Shown here piece by piece: positions 7,440 through 14,814 of a stretch of DNA of 16,843 nt. Source of the stretch: Candidatus Bathyarchaeota archaeon. GTDB lineage: Archaea > Asgardarchaeota > Lokiarchaeia > Sigyniarchaeales > Sigyniarchaeaceae. Each line of letters begins with the position of its first letter. The stretch's first letter is position 1. A program made the translations under genes and the position numbers. The notes beneath the pieces are model-generated. The model saw only the letters and a list, made by a program, of their open reading frames with translations, was not told the DNA's origin and ran no database searches. The DNA is taken from assembly GCA_014729935.1 (NCBI GenBank), contig WJJB01000203.1, positions 1-16,843 on the forward strand. Reading direction: 5' to 3'.

Positions 7440-7805
7440 TCAACCGGGTTGCTTTTGTTCCAATGAAATCGTGAAAGAGCTGTTCTTGATCACGCCAAGG
7501 CTCACGCTCACCGTGAGTGCAATGTAGACGATATCATTATTTTCCCCCAATTCCTTGTATGCGGATTCAAGTTTTTCAAAGAATCGTTTCCCGAATCGCC
7601 TTCGATCTTCATCCATCTTCTCTAGATCAACTGATTTATCTTCACCAGTTATGCGGATCTTGATATCGACTCCAGAATACATTACCTTACCGCTATAAGC
7701 CATGAATAGGTCATGCGTATCTAGCCGGTCCTTAAACAGTTCCAACGCTGCCCATTTCACCGATTCCCTTGCTTCCTTGAACGATCCTACCAATTGTTTT
7801 TTCAT
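7440..7805 (-). CDS. Small protein of unknown function (121 residues)
   Basis: Not recognised. It looks real: it fills the gap between neighbours exactly, begins with MKKQLVG after a GGTGA ribosome-site-like stretch (7816-7820) and has a TTAAAT box further up. Predicted order: a helix (about 5-27), strands (about 33-54, VMYSGVDIKIRITG), a charged helix (about 60-87) and two hydrophobic strands (92-104 and 110-117). That is a compact alpha/beta fold with no signal peptide, membrane helix or Cys/His cluster, so it is probably cytoplasmic. It is convergent with the YhcH-like gene and lies upstream of, on the same strand as, the flippase gene, with a 97-base gap. The flippase has its own strong TATA box on the far side, so they need not be co-regulated. 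Confidence 0.65.
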   Translation of the reverse strand: MKKQLVGSFKEARESVKWAALELFKDRLDTHDLFMAYSGKVMYSGVDIKIRITGEDKSVDLEKMDEDRRRFGKRFFEKLESAYKELGENNDIVYIALTVSVSLGVIKNSSFTISLEQKQPG

Positions 7806-7840
7806 GGTTGTCAGGTCACCAATGAAGAATTACGCTATTC

Positions 7841-7850
7841 CCATTTAACA
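7841..7850 (-). promoter_or_regulatory. Candidate TATA box of the 121-residue gene
   Basis: TGTTAAATGG on the minus strand, centred about 40 bases from the ATG at 7805, would give a leader of about 15 bases starting at the GGTGA site. The rest of the 7806-7902 gap shows nothing clear. Confidence 0.3.
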
Positions 7851-7902
7851 CCATCCCTGCATCCGGGTGAGGGTCGTTTGAGCCCCTTGATGCCCCTCGA
7901 AT

Positions 7903-9825
7903 TCAGGATGCGCTATTCTCATTGCTTTGCTTGCTTCTAACCATGGTTTCACGCTTCATGAGCATCAATTCTCTCATTTGAACATGTGCCTCTTCCCATG
8001 GAATGGGGAATTTTCCATGCCACCCGATTTTCCTGGCTGCCCTCGTCCCCAGCCTGACCAGCTTGTACACTTGCTTGAAGATAGGTTTTGAAGGACCGGA
8101 AAGGTCTATGGCCTTCTTGAACGTGTGGATTTGATAGTCATCAAACCCCCCGAAAAGGGCATTCAGCGGGAAGAACGTGAACAAGATGATCATGAATAAC
8201 ATGCTCACGGCTATAGCCAAGGTGGGTATCAGTCCGATGGCGTTCACCATGGGGAAGAACGCGGTGTAATAATACAACTGGGCGATGCCAATGCTCGGGA
8301 GTGAGGCGATGATGGGGATGACGAAGGTGGGCATCCAGTAGAATTTCACGGGAACGATCTTCTTGTGCACATACAGCATCCCCCCAAGTGCCTTGATGCC
8401 GAAATATGGGATGACGTGTCTATATCCCACGACCAGGGTTAATCCCACGATACCCCAGGTTTCATGGATGCGAAAGACCGACACGAGTAGCCACGTGAAG
8501 AATACCTTTCCCAATTCCTCGATCACCCGCAGGATGTTGTGCTGGCTGATTTTCCTCGCACCGATCATCACGGAGGTGGGGATATCCACGTAAATACGGA
8601 GAAGTTTGTAAATAACTCCAGGTATCAGGAACAGCTCGGCACCCTCGTAATACTCGAAAGCTTTCAGATCCGTGATGGCGATCATGTAAAACGGTAATGC
8701 AGCAAACAGGACCATGGTGAGCATGGTCATGAAGAATAATCGCCATCGCAAGCTATACGCAAGGTAAAATTCGGCAAGCTTTTCCTTGCCGTTCGAATAC
8801 GATTCCGCGATCGATGTTTGTAGCGCGAAATCACCAAACTGACCGATTGGTCCAGCAAGTCCCATCCCCGTGCTAATTAACGCAACCCACGTGGTGAATG
8901 CATTGATTTCCGCCACCCAGATTAGCAAAACCCATGTTTCCACGAACCCTGCCAAGACGGGAAACACGGAGCCTTGTAAACCGTAGTATAGCACATCCCG
9001 AATTACCTGCTTGCTCCACCCAAGGCGGAACATATCATGCAAGTTCAAGTTGAAATACTTGGTCAGGATTTTCTTCAGGTAATACATGGACACGAAGCTG
9101 AAGAGAACATCATCGATGTAAGACCCAATCACGTGTCCAAGGATGATCATCATGAGGATGCCATAACTCACGTTTCCCTCGCCGTAAAACCTGAAGGTTA
9201 TAACTAAAACAAGGACAGATACTTGCTCGAAGATCTGGTTTTGCACCAGATTGATGATCTCCACCTTGTTAAAGTGTTGCAATCCCTCAAGGGTTCCCCT
9301 GAATATTCCAAGGCAACCAGGATATTGCTTCTGCATTTGCAAGAGCATTATCCATGTCAGGTAAGCAAGATTTGAGTTGACGAAGATCTGGAACATGTAA
9401 TACGAAAGTAATGAGATCTGGATCAAACCAGTGAATGATTGGTACCAGAACGTGAAGGAAACATACTGCACCATGCGCTTGGGATCCTTGACCCTGTATT
9501 CCGCAATGAACCGGTTCAAGCCAAAATTTGTGCCCATGTCAAAGATTCGGTAGATGATTAGGAATAATCCATCAGCAACCTTCTTGTATCCTTGGATTTC
9601 GGGAAATGGATTGAGGATTGGCATGAGATACCCGAGCACCACCATGTACAATGCCGCTGTGATTAATTCTATGATGATTTGGTAGAACTCGCGCCCAAGT
9701 CCTCGGTGAAATCCGATCAGCTCCCATCCCTTGAACTCCGGAAATTCCTCTTCGAGCTGGGTGATTGGATCCTTGCTGCTTGATGCTCCTGTAACATCCT
9801 GCGCTTCTTGCTTTGCACCAGTCAT
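7903..9825 (-). CDS. MOP-superfamily flippase-like polysaccharide/lipid-linked sugar transporter (Wzx-like)
   Basis: 640 residues, mostly hydrophobic, with about 12-14 membrane helices. The segment IIYRIFDMGTNFGLNRFIAEY followed by KDPKRMVQ, and later FRGTLEGLQHFNKVEIINL, match the pattern of polysaccharide exporters (Wzx/RfbX, PF01943/PF13440-like) of the MOP superfamily, which flip lipid-linked sugars across the membrane. It is longer than usual: a charged N-terminal tail of about 45 residues (EEEFPEFKGWEL) precedes helix 1, and a Lys/Arg-rich cytoplasmic tail of about 85 residues follows the last helix. The start at 9825 was chosen for its GGAGG site. The frame runs open to 9933, but a strong TATA box at 9881-9890 lies inside that stretch, so starts above about 9860 are excluded; ATG 9849 remains possible. 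No glycosyltransferases are adjacent, so the substrate is unknown. Confidence 0.78.
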   Translation of the reverse strand: MTGAKQEAQDVTGASSSKDPITQLEEEFPEFKGWELIGFHRGLGREFYQIIIELITAALYMVVLGYLMPILNPFPEIQGYKKVADGLFLIIYRIFDMGTNFGLNRFIAEYRVKDPKRMVQYVSFTFWYQSFTGLIQISLLSYYMFQIFVNSNLAYLTWIMLLQMQKQYPGCLGIFRGTLEGLQHFNKVEIINLVQNQIFEQVSVLVLVITFRFYGEGNVSYGILMMIILGHVIGSYIDDVLFSFVSMYYLKKILTKYFNLNLHDMFRLGWSKQVIRDVLYYGLQGSVFPVLAGFVETWVLLIWVAEINAFTTWVALISTGMGLAGPIGQFGDFALQTSIAESYSNGKEKLAEFYLAYSLRWRLFFMTMLTMVLFAALPFYMIAITDLKAFEYYEGAELFLIPGVIYKLLRIYVDIPTSVMIGARKISQHNILRVIEELGKVFFTWLLVSVFRIHETWGIVGLTLVVGYRHVIPYFGIKALGGMLYVHKKIVPVKFYWMPTFVIPIIASLPSIGIAQLYYYTAFFPMVNAIGLIPTLAIAVSMLFMIILFTFFPLNALFGGFDDYQIHTFKKAIDLSGPSKPIFKQVYKLVRLGTRAARKIGWHGKFPIPWEEAHVQMRELMLMKRETMVRSKQSNENSAS

Positions 9826-9833
9826 GCCAGGTT

Positions 9834-9838
9834 CCTCC
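9834..9838 (-). promoter_or_regulatory. GGAGG Shine-Dalgarno fixing the flippase start
   Basis: GGAGG on the minus strand lies 8 bases before the ATG at 9825; the alternative ATG at 9849 has no such site. The same bases would encode Glu-Glu if the longer start were used, so chance cannot be excluded. Confidence 0.5.
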
Positions 9839-9880
9839 GCGGGAGACATGGGTTTTCCAATGGAGACTACTACTCTCGCA

Positions 9881-9890
9881 CATATATACC
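9881..9890 (-). promoter_or_regulatory. Strong TATA box of the flippase gene (GGTATATATG)
   Basis: TATATAT on the minus strand, centred near 9885, predicts transcription from about 9859. That leaves a leader of roughly 34 bases containing the GGAGG site before the ATG at 9825. It lies in the gap behind the ATPase gene's 3' end, so the flippase has its own promoter. Confidence 0.6.
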
Positions 9891-9957
9891 ATGCCACGGC
9901 ACCCTGGTGATCAATTCCTCCGACAAAAGGCACGGATGCTAGTGATGATGTTATTCA

Positions 9958-12741
9958 TCAACCTGATGTTAATCGCTTTCGCAACTCGTCTATCCATAAT
10001 ACAGAGCTGGAAATGGCGATGATCAGGAGCCAATCCGAGATCGTCAGGGATTTTATCCCGAAGATGGTTTCCAAAGCCGGGACCGTGGTTACGAGGACTT
10101 GCAGCATAATGGAGATCCCTATGGCTATCAAGAGGTAAGGATTCGCCTTGAGTTTAAGCCGGAACACGCTTGATTGGCGGGAACGGCAGTTCAATGCATT
10201 GAAGACCTGGAACATGGCAAGGGTGGTGAAGGAGAAGGTACGTGCCTTGTAAATGGATTCGGGGATTCCAGGGTCGTAGAAAAACGCGAATACTGCAAGG
10301 GATCCAATAGCCATGATAGTTGCAACGAGAAAAGTATTCCGCATGATCTCCCTGTTGATGATGTGTTCATCCGAGGGGCGGGGTGGCACGTCCATGACGT
10401 CTTCATCAGTTGGTTCCATGGAGAGTGTCACGTCGAGCACGCCATCCGTGACGAGGTTCACCCAGAGTATCTGAACCGGCGTGAAGATGAGCGGAGCTCC
10501 AATGAACATGATCAAGGCTGCGAGGATCGTGATGTCTTCACCAATGTTCGTGCTTAATAAGTATTTTGTGACCTTCCTGATATTCTGGAATACCGCACGA
10601 CCTTCCTCGACAGCTGCAACGATGCTTGCGAAATTATCATCTGTAAGTATTAAATCAGCGGTATCCTTGGCGACATCAGAACCCGTAAGGCCCATGGCGA
10701 TACCAATCTCTGCTGCCTTCAAGGCCGGGGTGTCATTGATACCATCCCCCGTCATGGCAACCACGTGTCCCTTGCGCTGGAGGGACAACACGATCCGGTG
10801 CTTCTGGCGAGGCGATACCCTGGCAAATACCGCTACTCTATCTATCTTGGCATCCAACTCGAGATCGCTCATCGCATCCATTTGTTCACCCGTGATGATA
10901 TCGGGTTGACTCTCGTTGAGGATTCCCACCTCCTTGGCAATGGTAGCTCCCGTCAACGCGTGATCTCCTGTTGCAACGCATACATGGATGCCAGCCCGTT
11001 TGCAGGCGGATATGGCCTCTTCAACCTCGAGCCTGGGAGGATCTATTATGCCAATAACGCCAAGAAAGGTGAGCTTTGCCTGCCTGGTGAAATCATTCTT
11101 AAGCGGGCTTAATTCTTCTAAAGGTATAGTGGTGCAGGCAATGGCAAGAACACGCATGCCTTTTCGAGCGATCTTGTTCTCCTGCTCGTGGATGTCCTTC
11201 ACGTCCGCTTGGGTGATGGCCATTTCAACTCCATCTTTTATTATCCGCGAACAGCATGCGATTACCTTGGAAACTGCTCCCTTCATGCATGCAAGGACCT
11301 GCCCATTACCGTTTTCATTGAAGGTGACCATGAATTTCTTGTTGGAATCGAACGGGATTTCATCCATTCGCGGGTGAATTCTTTCCATGTCTTTTACAAG
11401 CAAACCTCGCTTGGCAGCTGCAACGACCAGTGCACCCTCCGTGGGATCTCCAATCAATTCCCACCGGGCGGCATCATCACGGGTTTCTCTCTTGGCATCG
11501 TCGCTTCCTTGATGCACCTGGATCTTGGCATCGCAGCATAACAATCCAACCTTGAGCATGGTATCGAGTTCCGTGCTCTCCCCGACAAGGGTGCCTGTCT
11601 TGAGGATTGCAAATTCACCTTCAGGCGCGTATCCCACGCCAGAAACGTTCATGACAGTTCCACCCACGTGGATTTCCCTGACCGTCATCTGGTTCGTGGT
11701 CAATGTGCCGGTCTTATCCGTGCAGATGGCGGAAATGCATCCAAGGGTGTCCACTGCTTGGAGCTTCCGGATGATGCCATTTCTCCTTGCCATGCGATTC
11801 ACACCAATGGCGAGGGTTATCGTGAGAACCGCTGGTAACCCTTCTGGAATCGAGCTAATCGCACTTGCAATGGAAAATAGGAAGACTTCAGCAAGATTCA
11901 CGTATCCGATGGAAATCAAGGCAAGCACGAAGCTAAGAATCGCCAGCAATAACGCCAGGAATCCCAAACGCTTGCTTAAATCAACGATTCTTTCCTTGAT
12001 GGGTATTCCTGCTTCTTCGGTTTCCCGGATCAGGGAGGATATCTTGCCCATTTCGGTGCGCTCCCCGGTGGCTACCACCACACCCAATCCCCTTCCCCGG
12101 GTGATGATGGTCCCCATAAATCCCATGTTGGCACGATCGTGGATGCTGGTCTCTCGAACCAAGGTCTCGCATCGTTTTTTAACAGCTCTTGATTCCCCGG
12201 TAAGCATGGACTCGTCCACTTTCAAATCATGGGACTCCAAGAAGCGAATGTCAGCCGGGATCTTATCTCCCGTGTTCACGATCACGATATCCCCCGGGAC
12301 GAGTTCGCGAGCCTTGATCTTGACTTCGTGACTTTCCCCCGTTTCCCCATCCTCCCGTATCACCCATGCTTCACGTGCTGCTAATTTCTTAAGTGCTTGG
12401 AGTGATTTTTCAGCCTTGAATTCCTGGCTGAATCCAAGGAACGTGTTGAAGGTGATGACTCCAGCGATGATGATCGTGTCCACGAGGTTCTTGCCATGGT
12501 GCGCGAGTAACGATATGAACGCGGCAATGGCAAGCACGACTGAAAAGGGACTCTTGAGTTGGCTTGCCAATATCTTGCCCCAAGGTATCTTGCGATCATC
12601 TTCTAGCTCGTTATATCCGTACTTCTCCAGTCTCCCAGGGACATGTCGTTCGTTCAATCCATCCATGGATGTATCGAGCTTTTCAAGCACCTTCCTGCCA
12701 TCCATCAAGTACCAATCGTCAGATTCCACTAATTCTAGCAT
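9958..12741 (-). CDS. P2-type (SERCA/PMR1-like) Ca2+-transporting P-type ATPase
   Basis: 927 residues, full length. In order: cation-ATPase N domain (1-70), M1-M2, actuator domain with TGES at 181-184, M3-M4 with SIPEGLP (E300 is the SERCA E309 equivalent), phosphorylation site DKTGTLT at D342, nucleotide-binding motif KGA at K487, hinge TGDGIND at 664-670, then M5-M10. Ca2+ ligands visible by motif: N732 and E735 in M5 (NIGED), and N762, T765, D766 in M6 (LWVNLVTDG). In M8 the Glu equivalent to SERCA E908 is Gln 845, as in plasma-membrane pumps, so one Ca2+ per cycle is possible. It pumps Ca2+ (perhaps Mn2+) out of the cytoplasm, driven by ATP. An AAGGA site 9 bases before the ATG supports this start. 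It is divergent from the ABC exporter. Confidence 0.95.
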   Translation of the reverse strand: MLELVESDDWYLMDGRKVLEKLDTSMDGLNERHVPGRLEKYGYNELEDDRKIPWGKILASQLKSPFSVVLAIAAFISLLAHHGKNLVDTIIIAGVITFNTFLGFSQEFKAEKSLQALKKLAAREAWVIREDGETGESHEVKIKARELVPGDIVIVNTGDKIPADIRFLESHDLKVDESMLTGESRAVKKRCETLVRETSIHDRANMGFMGTIITRGRGLGVVVATGERTEMGKISSLIRETEEAGIPIKERIVDLSKRLGFLALLLAILSFVLALISIGYVNLAEVFLFSIASAISSIPEGLPAVLTITLAIGVNRMARRNGIIRKLQAVDTLGCISAICTDKTGTLTTNQMTVREIHVGGTVMNVSGVGYAPEGEFAILKTGTLVGESTELDTMLKVGLLCCDAKIQVHQGSDDAKRETRDDAARWELIGDPTEGALVVAAAKRGLLVKDMERIHPRMDEIPFDSNKKFMVTFNENGNGQVLACMKGAVSKVIACCSRIIKDGVEMAITQADVKDIHEQENKIARKGMRVLAIACTTIPLEELSPLKNDFTRQAKLTFLGVIGIIDPPRLEVEEAISACKRAGIHVCVATGDHALTGATIAKEVGILNESQPDIITGEQMDAMSDLELDAKIDRVAVFARVSPRQKHRIVLSLQRKGHVVAMTGDGINDTPALKAAEIGIAMGLTGSDVAKDTADLILTDDNFASIVAAVEEGRAVFQNIRKVTKYLLSTNIGEDITILAALIMFIGAPLIFTPVQILWVNLVTDGVLDVTLSMEPTDEDVMDVPPRPSDEHIINREIMRNTFLVATIMAIGSLAVFAFFYDPGIPESIYKARTFSFTTLAMFQVFNALNCRSRQSSVFRLKLKANPYLLIAIGISIMLQVLVTTVPALETIFGIKSLTISDWLLIIAISSSVLWIDELRKRLTSG

Positions 12742-13004
12742 GCAGGCTCATCCTTGCTTGATGTTATGTGAATACCCAATCCCACAAGTTGAATGAAAAA
12801 AGGCTCGGGTACTGATAAAAAATTGTGCATATATTTGAATTTGATCACTCAAAATATGCGATTTTGGTTACATATTCGCTATCCGTTATACTTCCTTGCA
12901 CCAAGGTTCCATGTTGCATACATACATGAATGCATTGATGGATGCGAGGTTTATTGCTTCAAGGCAAGCTTAAGGTATGGTGGAGACTTCCGTTCCATCG
13001 ATAC
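12742..13004. other. Divergent intergenic region between Ca2+-ATPase and ABC exporter
   Basis: 263 bases, A/T-rich in the middle. It holds the ATPase ribosome site (AAGGA at 12751-12755, minus strand) and a near-symmetrical TATA-like CATATATTTG at 12828-12837 that could serve either strand. Weaker TATA-like GTTATACTT (about 12895-12903) and GGTTTATTG (about 12948-12956) face the exporter. A chance reading frame at 12793-13017 was not accepted as a gene. Confidence 0.5.
12828..12837. promoter_or_regulatory. Candidate TATA element in the ATPase/exporter gap
   Basis: CATATATTTG on the plus strand reads CAAATATATG on the minus strand. For the ATPase it predicts a leader of about 65 bases; for the exporter about 145. 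It is the best A/T box in the gap but its direction is unclear. Confidence 0.3.
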
Positions 13005-14726
13005 ATGTCCTTGCTAAAACGCTTCTTGGGATACTACTCGCCATACAAGCTCCTATTCTCTCTCGTGATGGGATGTGCCTTTGGCGTGACATTCGTCGAG
13101 CTCCTCTTCCCAATCATCACCAAGCAATTCATCAATGATTACATCCCTAACAAGCAGATGCATGCTATCATCACTTGGTCCATAACGTTGTTTATCCTTT
13201 ACGTGGTGCGAGCCGCGTTTCAATACATCATCGCATACTGGGGGCACGTTGTGGGAACCAAGATGGAAGCGGATATGCGGAGTGACTTATTCTCCCACCT
13301 GCATACACTTTCGTTCAAGTTTTATGATGACACGAAAACAGGGCAGATCATGTCCAGGTTGGTCGGGGATTTACGGGAAATCACCGAGCTTGCACATCAC
13401 GGTCCAGAAAATCTTCTTCTTTCCTCCGTGATGTTTATCGGCTCGTTTCTAGCACTAATTTCCACTGAATGGAAGCTCACGCTGGTGCTTTTCTCGGTTC
13501 TTGCCATCTTGATCTCCTTCGCATTATACAAGCGCACTGCGATGATGAAAACCTTCAGAAGTGTGCGGAAATCTCATGCCGAAATCAATGCAAAGGTAGA
13601 AAATAGCATCTCTGGCATTCGATTGTGTAAAACCTTCACGAACGAACAATACGAGATCGAACAATTCCAGGAGCGTAATCGCTCCTACCAGCTTTCCTAC
13701 CAGGATGCCTACAAGCACATGGCTCAGTACCATGCAGGAACGAAATTCCTGATAGAAATTCTCCTCTTGGTTGTACTTTCGATTGGTGGCTATTTCGTAT
13801 ACACGTCGGTGATGAATTACGGGGAACTCGTGCAATTCCTGTTGTATGCCACTTTCTTCGTTAAACCTATAGAGCGCTTGGTTCAATTCACGCAGCAATT
13901 CCAAGCAGGCGTGGCTGGATTCGAGAGATTTGCTGAAATGATGGACATGGAATCCAATATCACCGACGCACCGGATGCAATCATGTTAAAAGATCCTGAA
14001 GGTGATATCCTGCTAGATAACGTGTCATTTGATTACGGGAATGGCCAAGAACCGGTCCTTGAAGGGCTCACCTTGCACATTCCACCCGGTCGCAAGATGG
14101 CTCTCGTTGGAACGTCCGGTGTCGGGAAAACCACTGTCGCGCACTTGATCCCGCGATTCTATGACGTGACTGATGGTTCCATCTCGATAGATGGGAAGGA
14201 TATCAGGGAAATTACATTGCGTTCCCTGCGGGAAAATATTGGCTTGGTGCAACAGGATACTTTCATCTTCTGGGGAACCGTGAGGGAGAACATCCTTTAC
14301 GGTCGTCCAAGTGCGTCTGATGGGGAAGTTATCACGGCTGCAAAGCAGGCTAAGATTCACGATTTCATCAAAACTCTCCCCGAGGGATATAACAGTCTTG
14401 TTGGAGAAAGGGGCGTCAAGCTATCGGGGGGGCAAAAGCAACGCATCGCCATCGCTCGTGTCTTTCTCAAGAATCCACCGATCCTGATACTAGACGAGGC
14501 GACCTCTTCCCTTGATTACACCACGGAGGTAGAGATTAAGCGTTCCTTGGATATCCTCGCAACTGGTCGCACGACACTCATCGTGGCTCATCGCCTCTCC
14601 ACGATAAAGGATGCTGACGAAATTCTGTTCATGAAAGGTGATAGCATTGCCGAGCGTGGCACCCATCAAATGCTCATGGATAAGAATGGCTTGTATGCCG
14701 GGCTCTACCGTGCCCAGGAAGCCTGA
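13005..14726 (+). CDS. ABCB-type (MsbA-like) ABC exporter, half-transporter
   Basis: 573 residues: one exporter-type membrane domain (about 1-310, six helices) fused to one nucleotide-binding domain, so it should work as a homodimer. Motifs: Walker A GTSGVGKTT at 369-377, Q-loop near Q416, signature LSGGQ at 473-477, Walker B ILILDE at 493-498 with catalytic E498, D-loop SSLD and switch His 529 in AHRLST. The coupling segment FKFYDDTKTGQIMSRL (104-119) is typical of lipid/drug/peptide exporters. Substrate is unknown. The start at 13005 gives the standard N-terminus (SLLKRFLGYYSPYK); an in-frame ATG at 12942 would add 21 residues that look non-conserved, and neither has a good ribosome site. 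It is a single-gene unit, divergent from the Ca2+-ATPase and convergent with the sulfatase. Confidence 0.93.
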   Translation: MSLLKRFLGYYSPYKLLFSLVMGCAFGVTFVELLFPIITKQFINDYIPNKQMHAIITWSITLFILYVVRAAFQYIIAYWGHVVGTKMEADMRSDLFSHLHTLSFKFYDDTKTGQIMSRLVGDLREITELAHHGPENLLLSSVMFIGSFLALISTEWKLTLVLFSVLAILISFALYKRTAMMKTFRSVRKSHAEINAKVENSISGIRLCKTFTNEQYEIEQFQERNRSYQLSYQDAYKHMAQYHAGTKFLIEILLLVVLSIGGYFVYTSVMNYGELVQFLLYATFFVKPIERLVQFTQQFQAGVAGFERFAEMMDMESNITDAPDAIMLKDPEGDILLDNVSFDYGNGQEPVLEGLTLHIPPGRKMALVGTSGVGKTTVAHLIPRFYDVTDGSISIDGKDIREITLRSLRENIGLVQQDTFIFWGTVRENILYGRPSASDGEVITAAKQAKIHDFIKTLPEGYNSLVGERGVKLSGGQKQRIAIARVFLKNPPILILDEATSSLDYTTEVEIKRSLDILATGRTTLIVAHRLSTIKDADEILFMKGDSIAERGTHQMLMDKNGLYAGLYRAQEA

Positions 14727-14743
14727 AGGTGGTGGATCTATGC

Positions 14744-14766
14744 GGGAAAGGAGAGAGCGTTTTCCC
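14744..14766. terminator. Short inverted repeat between convergent exporter and sulfatase genes
   Basis: GGGAAA (14744-14749) and TTTCCC (14761-14766) can pair in a 6-bp stem with an 11-base loop. It lies in the 88-base gap between two convergent stops. The position suits a bidirectional terminator, but there is no strong U-tract on the plus strand, so support is weak. Confidence 0.25.
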
Positions 14767-14814
14767 TACTAATATTTCGAGTGAAGGAAATTATCGATCT
14801 CTGCTATCCCAGTC

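Noticed and set aside
11525..12331. Long plus-strand open frame (268 codons) opposite the Ca2+-ATPase
   Set aside because: It is antisense to well-conserved ATPase motifs (actuator and phosphorylation domains), its product is low-complexity and Ser/Pro/Arg-rich, and it matches no family.
12942..13004. Upstream ATG extension of the ABC exporter
   Set aside because: The 21 extra residues precede the standard exporter N-terminus and have no supporting ribosome site.
12793..13017. 74-codon frame in the ATPase/exporter gap
   Set aside because: No ribosome site, product without recognisable features, and it overlaps the exporter start in another frame; more likely promoter DNA.
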